NCBI GenBank assembly: GCA_947258635.1
Contig: CAMYJM010000425.1
Coordinates: 1-6,803 of the forward strand
DNA: 6,803 nt
Origin: an uncultured Acidimicrobiaceae bacterium
GTDB lineage: Bacteria; Actinomycetota; Acidimicrobiia; Spongiisociales; UBA5794
Direction of reading: 5' to 3'
Both the position numbers and the translations under genes were made by a program. Of the stretch, positions 1-4,875 are shown in pieces. Under the pieces are notes generated by a model. The model saw nothing but the letters and a program-made list of their open reading frames with translations, did not search any database and was not told the DNA's origin. Within the stretch, counting starts at the first letter, position 1, and each line of letters opens with the position of its first letter.

Positions 1-59
1 CGCCTGAAGGGACCCGGCTCGGGACGTTTGGCTTTCGGCAGACCCTCAGGCTCAGAGAC

Positions 60-74
60 GGGTGGGCCTCACCC
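60..74 (-). terminator. Weak hairpin downstream of the amidase
   Basis: GGGTG (60-64) and CACCC (70-74) form a 5-bp stem with a 5-base loop about 60 bases past the restored amidase end. No T-run follows on the minus strand, so this is at best a weak or Rho-assisted terminator. I see nothing else I can support in positions 1-131. Confidence 0.18.
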
Positions 75-131
75 AAACCAACCTCGTCCCCACCGGTGTG
101 ACACATCGCGGTGGCCTTCTCCGGTGCTCCG

Positions 132-188
132 TCAGAACGGCTTCAAGTCCGGGCGGTGGTTATCGAAGAACTTGCCATTCGCCGCCTA
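132..188 (-). pseudogene. In-frame amidase C-terminal remnant beyond the amber codon
   Basis: Reading on from the amidase TAG (188-186) without changing frame gives AANGKFFDNHRPDLKPF and then TGA at 134-132. It would follow GL, so a Glu codon at the TAG would give GLEAANGKFF, the kind of ending amidase-signature proteins normally have after their FRVA segment. With the TAG read as a sense codon the protein would be 473 residues. No active-site residue lies in this tail, so the shortened enzyme might still fold. Possible explanations are a point nonsense mutation, a base error, or leaky amber readthrough. Confidence 0.75.
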
Positions 189-1553
189 GAGACCGAGCGC
201 CACTCGGAATGGCACGGCGTCCGCATCCGGTGGGCCGACGATCTGCATGCCCATCGGGACGCCGGTGCTCGGGGCGATACCTATCGGCATGTTGACCACC
301 GGGAGCTTCCCGAGGATGTTGAACGGGTACGTCATCACCAGACCGAGCATGTCGCTCAGACCACCCTGGGCCTCTGAATCCGGGTGGCCGAAGTCGGCCG
401 CGATTGAAGTCGTGACGACCGTTGGGCAGATGAGAGCGTCGTACCCCGCAAGGAAGGCTTTCCGCTGCAACTCGGCGTACATCTCGTCGCCGTAGCGCCA
501 GCTCTCCAGCCACTCGCCGGTCGACACCGGGGGGTGTTCGAGGAACTCCCGGATATACGGAGTCAGACGCTCATCGGCCGGATCGGGGATGACGCTTCCC
601 AGAATCTCGCCGGACTGGAACGAGAGGTGGGTCATTGCGGTTTCGAAAGCTCGATCCGTCCAGTTCATCTCAATGCGGTCGACATCCGCTCCGAGTTCGC
701 GGAGGCGTGCGGCGGCCGCTTCGAGCGCGTCGACGATTTCCTGGTCAGGGTTGAAGTAGCCGAGGTCGGGGCTCAGGGCGATCCGCATCCCCGCGACCGG
801 CGGCATCTCCTTCGGAAGCTCGAGCGGTGGCAACGAGTACATGTCACCGACCAAAGGCCCGGAGATCACGTTCTCGAACATGATGACGTCGGCAACGCTG
901 CGTCCCAGCGGCCCCGAGGCGGCGTACGGTTCGCGGTTCCACGGCCATAGCTCGGGCACTCGACCCCACGGTGGCTTGAACCCGACGAGCCCGTTCATCG
1001 CGGCCGGGATCCGAATGGAGCCGCCGATGTCGCTGCCGGTGGCGAGCACAGACGATCCCGCCGCCAGGCTGGCTGCCGATCCTCCGGAAGATCCGCCGCA
1101 CGTTGTGGACAGGTTCCAGGGGGAGCGGGTGATTCCGTGGAGGTGGGTCCAGGTGACGATCGCCATCGAGAATTCGGGCGTGGTCGTGTGGGCATGCGCA
1201 ATACCTCCGGCGTCGAGAACCCGTTGCGCGACCGGGTCGGTGGCGTCGGCTATCACGTCTCTGAACAGCAACGAGCCCTGGGTCCACCGACGCCCGGCGA
1301 TGCGCGGCTCATCCTTGATCGCGACCGGGATCCCTTCCAGCGACCGGGCGGTGCCGGCCACATAGGCGTCTGCAGCCTTGCGCGCCTGGGCGCGTGCCTC
1401 ATCGAAGTAGGTGTCCATGAAGGCGTTGATGTGGGGCTCGGTTGCCTCGGCTCGAGCAATCACGGCTTCGAGGAGTTCGACCGGGGACAAGTCCCGATCA
1501 CGAAACCGGGCGACGGCCTCAGTAGCCGTGAGGTAGGCGAGTTCAGCTGTCAT
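186..1553 (-). CDS. Amidase-signature family amidohydrolase, with premature amber stop
   Basis: This is a cytosolic hydrolase of the amidase signature family, which cleaves carboxamides to an acid and ammonia or an amine. The 455 residues carry the whole Ser-cisSer-Lys triad: Lys80 in GIPVAIKD, cis-Ser155 in the Gly/Ser-rich loop CGGSSGGSAAS, and nucleophile Ser179 in GSDIGGSIR, 24 residues after the cis-Ser as usual. The N-terminus (LTATEAVARFRDRDLSPVEL) is typical, and no signal peptide is visible. The ATG at 1553 is supported by AAGGAG six bases upstream. The frame ends with TAG at 188-186, straight after FRVALGL, yet the next 17 codons in the same frame read as a normal family C-terminus ending in TGA at 134-132. 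A GAG-to-TAG change would explain this. The gene is divergent from the amidinotransferase and probably shares its control region. The substrate cannot be told from sequence; the family includes aryl and aliphatic amidases. The family call is near certain, but whether the gene is intact is not. Confidence 0.93.
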   Translation of the reverse strand: MTAELAYLTATEAVARFRDRDLSPVELLEAVIARAEATEPHINAFMDTYFDEARAQARKAADAYVAGTARSLEGIPVAIKDEPRIAGRRWTQGSLLFRDVIADATDPVAQRVLDAGGIAHAHTTTPEFSMAIVTWTHLHGITRSPWNLSTTCGGSSGGSAASLAAGSSVLATGSDIGGSIRIPAAMNGLVGFKPPWGRVPELWPWNREPYAASGPLGRSVADVIMFENVISGPLVGDMYSLPPLELPKEMPPVAGMRIALSPDLGYFNPDQEIVDALEAAAARLRELGADVDRIEMNWTDRAFETAMTHLSFQSGEILGSVIPDPADERLTPYIREFLEHPPVSTGEWLESWRYGDEMYAELQRKAFLAGYDALICPTVVTTSIAADFGHPDSEAQGGLSDMLGLVMTYPFNILGKLPVVNMPIGIAPSTGVPMGMQIVGPPDADAVPFRVALGL

Positions 1554-1559
1554 CGCACG

Positions 1560-1565
1560 CTCCTT
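1560..1565 (-). promoter_or_regulatory. Ribosome binding site of the amidase
   Basis: On the minus strand AAGGAG sits six bases before the ATG at 1553-1551. It is a strong Shine-Dalgarno match and fixes the amidase start. Confidence 0.8.
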
Positions 1566-1575
1566 GTAGATCCGC

Positions 1576-1607
1576 TGAGGAGCCTGCCCGAAGGGCTGGC
1601 AGCCTCA
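1576..1607. promoter_or_regulatory. Long GC-rich dyad between divergent genes
   Basis: An inner near-perfect dyad pairs GCCTGCCC (1582-1589) with GGGCTGGC (1593-1600) around the loop GAA, with a single T-T mismatch. It is enclosed by an outer stem of TGAGG (1576-1580) and CCTCA (1603-1607). If the amidase transcript starts near the AT-rich element at 1615-1636, this structure lies in its leader just ahead of the ribosome binding site, where it could affect translation. It could equally be a protein-binding operator in the divergent promoter region. The pairing is seen directly; the role is inferred. Confidence 0.5.
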
Positions 1608-1614
1608 TCGACAG

Positions 1615-1636
1615 TCTATCTATCATTTGATAGGCT
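1615..1636. promoter_or_regulatory. AT-rich inverted repeat, candidate operator or promoter core
   Basis: CTATC (1620-1624) and GATAG (1629-1633) flank ATTT, and a second CTATC directly precedes the first (1616-1620, sharing one base). This is a clear AT-rich island in otherwise GC-rich DNA and lies in the middle of the divergent intergenic region. TATCAT at 1621-1626 resembles a -10 hexamer for the amidinotransferase direction, but I find no convincing -35. It is a good candidate for the shared promoter and operator of both transcription units. Confidence 0.45.
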
Positions 1637-1662
1637 GGCCCGGCGATCCGGAATCAAGCTGC

Positions 1663-1667
1663 GGAGG
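1663..1667 (+). promoter_or_regulatory. Ribosome binding site of the amidinotransferase
   Basis: GGAGG lies five bases before the ATG at 1673. It favours that ATG over the TTG at 1670, which would sit only two bases away. Confidence 0.75.
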
Positions 1668-1672
1668 CGTTG

Positions 1673-2968
1673 ATGACGAAGGTCAATTCCTGGAATGAAT
1701 GGGACCCGCTCAAGCACGTCATCGTTGGTCGGATCGATAGCCGGATGGTGGGGGCCCCCGAGCCGGGAATGGTCCTCGACCTGCCGGAGCTCGGGATCAA
1801 GCCCGGTGAGTGGATCCCCATCCCCGACAGCTACGTCGACAAAGCCACCGAGCAGATGGAGGCCTTCGCCGCCATGCTCGCCGGGCGGGGGATCAGGGTG
1901 GATCGGCCGACCTCGATGGATGACCGCCAATACGTGCGCACACCCGACTGGGAGTGCGAGCACATGTTCGGCACGATGCCGCCCCGTGACATCCTCATGG
2001 CCTACGGCAACGAGATCCTCGAGGCGACCATGTCGCAACGGGCCCGCTGGTTCGAGTTCCTCGCCTACAAGCCGCTCCTCGAGCAGTACTTCAGGGAAGA
2101 TCCGAACTTCCTCTGGGAAGCCGCCCCCAAGCCGCGCCTCTCCGACGAGTCGTACGTTCCCGGCTACTGGGACGACTTCTATGGCACTTGGTCCGAAGAG
2201 GAACTCACGGCCCGTATGGAGCGCTACGAGTTCCACCTCACCGAGAAGGAGCCGCTCTTCGACGTCGCCGACGCCATGCGTTTCGGCAAAGACATCTTCA
2301 TCCAGCACTCGGGCCCGACCAACAACGCCGGCCTCGACTGGTTCAAACGCCACTTCGAGTCGCGGGGCTACCGGGTTCACGTGCTCGGCTTCGGAGGGAC
2401 CGTACAACCGTGGCACATCGACGTGACCCTCGTACCCCTCCGCCCCGGCCAGATAATCGTCAACCGCCATTACCCATCGCTGGTTCCGGAATTCCACGAG
2501 CTGTTGCGGATCAACGATTGGGAGATCATCGATGGCGCCCCGGTCTCGGGAGCCAAACAACCGCCGTATTCGATGTGCCACGAGTCGCTCGGCTACAACG
2601 TGTTTTCGATCGACCCCAACACGATCTGCGTTGAGGCCAGCGAGAAGGCTTTCATGGAGCAACTCGACGGGCTCGGCTTCGACGTGATCCCCGTCGACTT
2701 CATCGACGTTTCGATGTTCGGCGGCGCCCTGCATTGCGCCACCACCACCTCCATCCCTATCAGATCTTTGAGAGCTTCGCCGCCGACGGGGCGCTCCCGA
2801 TCGCCTCGGGAGAGGGCGCCTACATCACCGACACCGACGGCAAGCGCTATGTGGACGCCGTTGGTGGCCTGTGGTGCACGAACATCGGGCTCGGACGCGA
2901 GGACATGGCAGAGGCCATTGCCGACCAGGTGCGGCTGCTGGCCTATTCGAACCCGTTCGTCGACATGA
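1673..2968 (+). CDS. Arginine:glycine-amidinotransferase-like enzyme, 3' end broken
   Basis: This enzyme family (L-arginine:glycine amidinotransferase, the StrB1/CyrA-type group) moves the amidino group from arginine to an acceptor amine through a cysteine intermediate, releasing ornithine. The start VNSWNEWDPLKHVIVGR is a family hallmark. By motif alignment with recalled human AGAT, the catalytic residues are Asp197 (FDVAD, human Asp254), His248 and Asp250 (WHID, human His303/Asp305) and Cys355 (GGALHC, human Cys407). Trp247 replaces human Met302 beside the histidine, suggesting an acceptor other than glycine. Normally about 16 residues follow the cysteine. Here homology stops within a few residues of Cys355, and the frame runs for some 70 unrelated residues through the aminotransferase region in the wrong frame to TGA at 2966-2968. 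The true tail is missing, probably by a deletion near 2740. The frame is otherwise intact over 355 residues. Family call is firm; substrate and activity are uncertain. Confidence 0.9.
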   Translation: MTKVNSWNEWDPLKHVIVGRIDSRMVGAPEPGMVLDLPELGIKPGEWIPIPDSYVDKATEQMEAFAAMLAGRGIRVDRPTSMDDRQYVRTPDWECEHMFGTMPPRDILMAYGNEILEATMSQRARWFEFLAYKPLLEQYFREDPNFLWEAAPKPRLSDESYVPGYWDDFYGTWSEEELTARMERYEFHLTEKEPLFDVADAMRFGKDIFIQHSGPTNNAGLDWFKRHFESRGYRVHVLGFGGTVQPWHIDVTLVPLRPGQIIVNRHYPSLVPEFHELLRINDWEIIDGAPVSGAKQPPYSMCHESLGYNVFSIDPNTICVEASEKAFMEQLDGLGFDVIPVDFIDVSMFGGALHCATTTSIPIRSLRASPPTGRSRSPRERAPTSPTPTASAMWTPLVACGARTSGSDARTWQRPLPTRCGCWPIRTRSST

Positions 2969-4017
2969 CCCACATCCCTGCCGCCGACCTGGCAACCAAG
3001 CTCGCTGAGTTGGCGCCCGGCGACCTGAACCATGTCTTCTTCACCACGGGCGGCTCAACCGCCAATGACATGGCCTACCGACTGGCCCAGTTCTATCACG
3101 CCATCCGCGGCTTGCCCGAGAAGCGTCATGTGATCTCGCGGGTCGATGCCTATCACGGCCAGACGTATGCCTCGGTGTCGATCGGCGGCAAGCCGGGCGA
3201 TCGGGTCGAGGAGCTCGAGTTTCTCGACAACGTCCATCTGCTGAGCTCGCCCAACATCTATCGCTACGGCGGCGGGCTGGCCGAAGAGGCTTTCGCCGAC
3301 AAGCTGTACGCCGAGTTCGCGGAGTTGGTCGCCGAGCTCGGGGGGCCGGGGCATGTGTCGGCGTTCTTCGCCGAGCCGATCATGGGCTCCGGCGGTGTGG
3401 TCCCGCCTCCGGCCAACTACCTCGAGCGCATCTGGAAGTACTGCCGGGACAACGACATCATCTATGTGTCAGACGAGGTGGTAACCGGCTTCGGCCGGCT
3501 CGGCGAGTGGTTCGCCTCCGAGAAGATCTTCGGCATCCAGCCCGACATCATCACAACCGCCAAAGGCCTCACGTCCGGCTACCTGCCGCTCGGAGCGGTG
3601 ATCTTCTCGGATCGGATCTTCGAGGTCATCTCGGAAACCGGCAAGGGTCCGGGCTATCTACCGATGGGATACACCTACGGGGGCCATCCCGTCTCCTGCG
3701 CCGCGGCGCTCAAGAACATCGAGATCCTCGAGGATGAGGGCATCCTCGAGCACGTCCGCGAGATCGGGCCGTACTTCATGGAACGGTTGAACTCGCTGCG
3801 CGACCTCCCCATGGTGGGCGACGTTCGCGGTTCGCACCTGATGGTGTGCATTGAGTTCGTCCGGGACAGCGCGACCGGCGAGGAGTATCCCTATCAGGTC
3901 GATATCGGCAAACGAGTCTCCAACGAGTGTGACGCCCGCGGCTTGATCGTGCGGCCGGTGGAGAATCTCAACATCATGTCGCCCCCGTTGATCATCACGA
4001 AAGAGCAGGTCGACTGA
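2734..4017 (+). CDS. Class III PLP-dependent aminotransferase, both ends damaged
   Basis: This is a fold-type I, class III (omega-amino acid type) aminotransferase; such enzymes transfer an amine, often a terminal one, to a keto acid. Numbering from the TTG at 2734, the protein has 427 residues. It shows the N-terminal substrate loop (LHPYQIF, GLWCTNIG), the cofactor phosphate loop TTGGSTAND (104-112), ring-stacking Tyr140 in AYHG, Asp247 in SDEVVTGFGR for the pyridine nitrogen, Schiff-base Lys277 in TTAKGLTSGY, and YTYGGHP (313-319). The start is doubtful. TTG is the only start codon between the upstream in-frame stop (2632-2634) and ATG 2905, it has no good ribosome binding site, and it lies inside the amidinotransferase cysteine region. 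About ten native residues are probably lost. The C-terminus stops after PPLIITKEQVD, where relatives continue with a further helix. Without native signals, translation may depend on a -1 frameshift from upstream or not occur. The exact substrate is unknown; GABA, beta-alanine or similar omega-amines are candidates from the family. Confidence 0.88.
   Translation: MRHHHLHPYQIFESFAADGALPIASGEGAYITDTDGKRYVDAVGGLWCTNIGLGREDMAEAIADQVRLLAYSNPFVDMTHIPAADLATKLAELAPGDLNHVFFTTGGSTANDMAYRLAQFYHAIRGLPEKRHVISRVDAYHGQTYASVSIGGKPGDRVEELEFLDNVHLLSSPNIYRYGGGLAEEAFADKLYAEFAELVAELGGPGHVSAFFAEPIMGSGGVVPPPANYLERIWKYCRDNDIIYVSDEVVTGFGRLGEWFASEKIFGIQPDIITTAKGLTSGYLPLGAVIFSDRIFEVISETGKGPGYLPMGYTYGGHPVSCAAALKNIEILEDEGILEHVREIGPYFMERLNSLRDLPMVGDVRGSHLMVCIEFVRDSATGEEYPYQVDIGKRVSNECDARGLIVRPVENLNIMSPPLIITKEQVD
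2735..2760 (+). other. Out-of-frame junction between amidinotransferase and aminotransferase
   Basis: The catalytic-cysteine codon of the amidinotransferase (2735-2737) is followed at once by CCACCACCACC (2739-2749). From 2737 on, the -1 frame reads the aminotransferase N-terminal region (HHHLHPYQIFES). The expected amidinotransferase tail, its stop, any spacer, and the aminotransferase start codon with ribosome binding site are all absent. The short ACC repeat is a natural spot for a microhomology deletion or an assembly collapse. Confidence 0.7.
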
Positions 4018-4035
4018 AGATGATGGCCGAACTTG

Positions 4036-4058
4036 GACTGGTGCAGTAGGCACCAGTC
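4036..4058 (+). promoter_or_regulatory. Perfect 9-bp intergenic hairpin
   Basis: GACTGGTGC (4036-4044) pairs perfectly with GCACCAGTC (4050-4058) around the loop AGTAG. It lies between the aminotransferase stop and the ribosome binding site of the hydrolase. No T-run follows, so it is not a canonical intrinsic terminator. It may stabilise or process the operon mRNA, act as a partial terminator, or bind a protein. The structure is certain; the role is inferred. Confidence 0.55.
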
Positions 4059-4081
4059 GGGGAGTAGAGAGCGAGGCAAAC

Positions 4082-4726
4082 GTGGCCGTGCCGCGGATCG
4101 ACCGATCAGATGTGGGCGTGTTGCTGATCGATGTTCAGCCGTTCTTCCTGGATCTCGCGTTTGAGAATGACAAGGAAGGGCGCGAAGCGCTCGATGTGCG
4201 TCTGGAGCACCTGCTGATGATCGCCGACTGGATGGACCTGCCCCTCGTCACCACCTTCGAGACCCCCGTCGACGACAACGGCGAGCTTCCCGAGAGGCTG
4301 GAGAAGCTGTATCCGGCCGGGCGACCCCGCCACGTCAAGAACTACTTCGGCTGCATGACCGAACCGGAGATCTTGAACGATGTCGCGGCAATGGGGGTTC
4401 GCCAGATCGCCGTGGCCGGCGCCGAGACCGACGTCTGCATCCTGCAATCGACCCTGGGACTGCTCGAACTGGGTTACGAGGTGTTCCTCCTCGAAGACTG
4501 TCTTGCGACCACGGAGTCCTCGCCGGGTCCGGCGCTGCGGCGCATGTACGGCGCCGGTGCCGTCCCCACAACGCTCAAGGCCATGCTCTATGAGCTGGTG
4601 GCGTGCGTCTCGGACATTCCCTGGTATCCCAAGGGATGGGCGATGACGGACCACGGCGAGACCAAGCCCTTCCCGGAAGCATTCGTTCCACCGGAGAGCT
4701 GGCCGCCGTGGGAGTCCAAGTTCTGA
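4082..4726 (+). CDS. Isochorismatase-like cysteine hydrolase
   Basis: This is a cytosolic cysteine hydrolase of the isochorismatase-like superfamily, which includes nicotinamidases, N-carbamoylsarcosine amidohydrolases and ureidoacrylate hydrolases. The Asp-Lys-Cys triad is visible: Asp17 in VLLIDVQPFF, Lys86 in RHVKNYFGC, and Cys119 in AGAETDVCILQS, whose Ala-Glu step fits the usual cis-peptide site. The protein has 214 residues, slightly longer than the usual 180-200. The extra part is a Trp/Pro-rich tail (about residues 175-214) of unknown role. The start is GTG at 4082, the first start codon after the in-frame stop at 3989, with GAGG five bases upstream. It lies 64 bases after the aminotransferase stop, in the same direction and probably the same operon. 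It appears intact, unlike its neighbours. A C-N bond-cleaving amidase role fits the neighbourhood better than isochorismate hydrolysis, but the substrate is not determined. Confidence 0.92.
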   Translation: MAVPRIDRSDVGVLLIDVQPFFLDLAFENDKEGREALDVRLEHLLMIADWMDLPLVTTFETPVDDNGELPERLEKLYPAGRPRHVKNYFGCMTEPEILNDVAAMGVRQIAVAGAETDVCILQSTLGLLELGYEVFLLEDCLATTESSPGPALRRMYGAGAVPTTLKAMLYELVACVSDIPWYPKGWAMTDHGETKPFPEAFVPPESWPPWESKF

Positions 4727-4732
4727 CGGGGG

Positions 4733-4764
4733 GTTCTCGTCGTCGGGAAGCCGTTCCCGAGAAC
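4733..4764 (+). terminator. Candidate terminator hairpin after the hydrolase
   Basis: Just after the hydrolase stop, GTTCTC (4733-4738) pairs with GAGAAC (4759-4764), and inside it GGGA (4745-4748) pairs with TCCC (4755-4758), leaving a six-base bulge on the left. Its place after the last enzyme gene suits a terminator, but the following sequence has only a TTT, so termination strength is doubtful. Confidence 0.4.
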
Positions 4765-4815
4765 GCCTGCCGCTTTGCTAGTCGCGAGCGATCCGGATGA
4801 GGAGGGGGGAGGCGC

Positions 4816-4845
4816 CGCGCGACGGTCCCGTTGGGACTCCGCGCG
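4816..4845 (+). promoter_or_regulatory. GC-rich hairpin upstream of the SARP gene
   Basis: CGCGCG (4816-4821) pairs with CGCGCG (4840-4845), and after a small internal loop GTCCC (4825-4829) pairs with GGGAC (4833-4837) around a GTT loop. It ends 30 bases before the regulator ATG. It could be a second terminator for the enzyme operon (no T-run follows) or a leader structure of the regulator gene. Confidence 0.4.
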
Positions 4846-4855
4846 CCATCCGATT

Positions 4856-4867
4856 CGTACGAGTACG
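4856..4867. promoter_or_regulatory. Short inverted repeat next to the SARP start
   Basis: CGTAC (4856-4860) and GTACG (4863-4867) are separated by two bases and end eight bases before the ATG at 4876. They occupy the place of a ribosome binding site, and no good Shine-Dalgarno is visible there. It may be an autoregulatory operator, but such short repeats also arise by chance. Confidence 0.3.
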
Positions 4868-4875
4868 GTTCGAAG

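Noticed and set aside
13..23. CCCG-GCT-CGGG hairpin as a terminator of an upstream plus-strand gene
   Set aside because: Only four base pairs and a short TTT follow, and no upstream gene is visible; chance is likely in GC-rich DNA.
186..188. Pyrrolysine at the amidase TAG
   Set aside because: The codon is far from the active site, a Glu codon is one base away, and no pyrrolysine genes are visible in the window.
1695..2426. 243-codon plus-strand frame inside the amidinotransferase
   Set aside because: Ser/Thr/Arg/Pro-rich shadow frame without a ribosome binding site or recognisable motif.
1616..2734. 372-codon open frame on the minus strand opposite the amidinotransferase
   Set aside because: Its product matches no family I recognise and lies fully opposite a gene with clear catalytic motifs. 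Long antisense frames are expected at this GC content.
2740..2749. ACC triplet repeat as a CRISPR or satellite repeat
   Set aside because: Only three copies within coding sequence. No CRISPR-like spaced repeats, insertion-sequence ends, tRNA or rRNA genes were seen anywhere in the window.
2735..2765. Programmed -1 frameshift making a natural fusion enzyme
   Set aside because: No classic slippery heptamer is present at the ACC repeat, and the amidinotransferase tail would be absent in the fusion. Deletion or assembly error is simpler, so this is kept only as an alternative.
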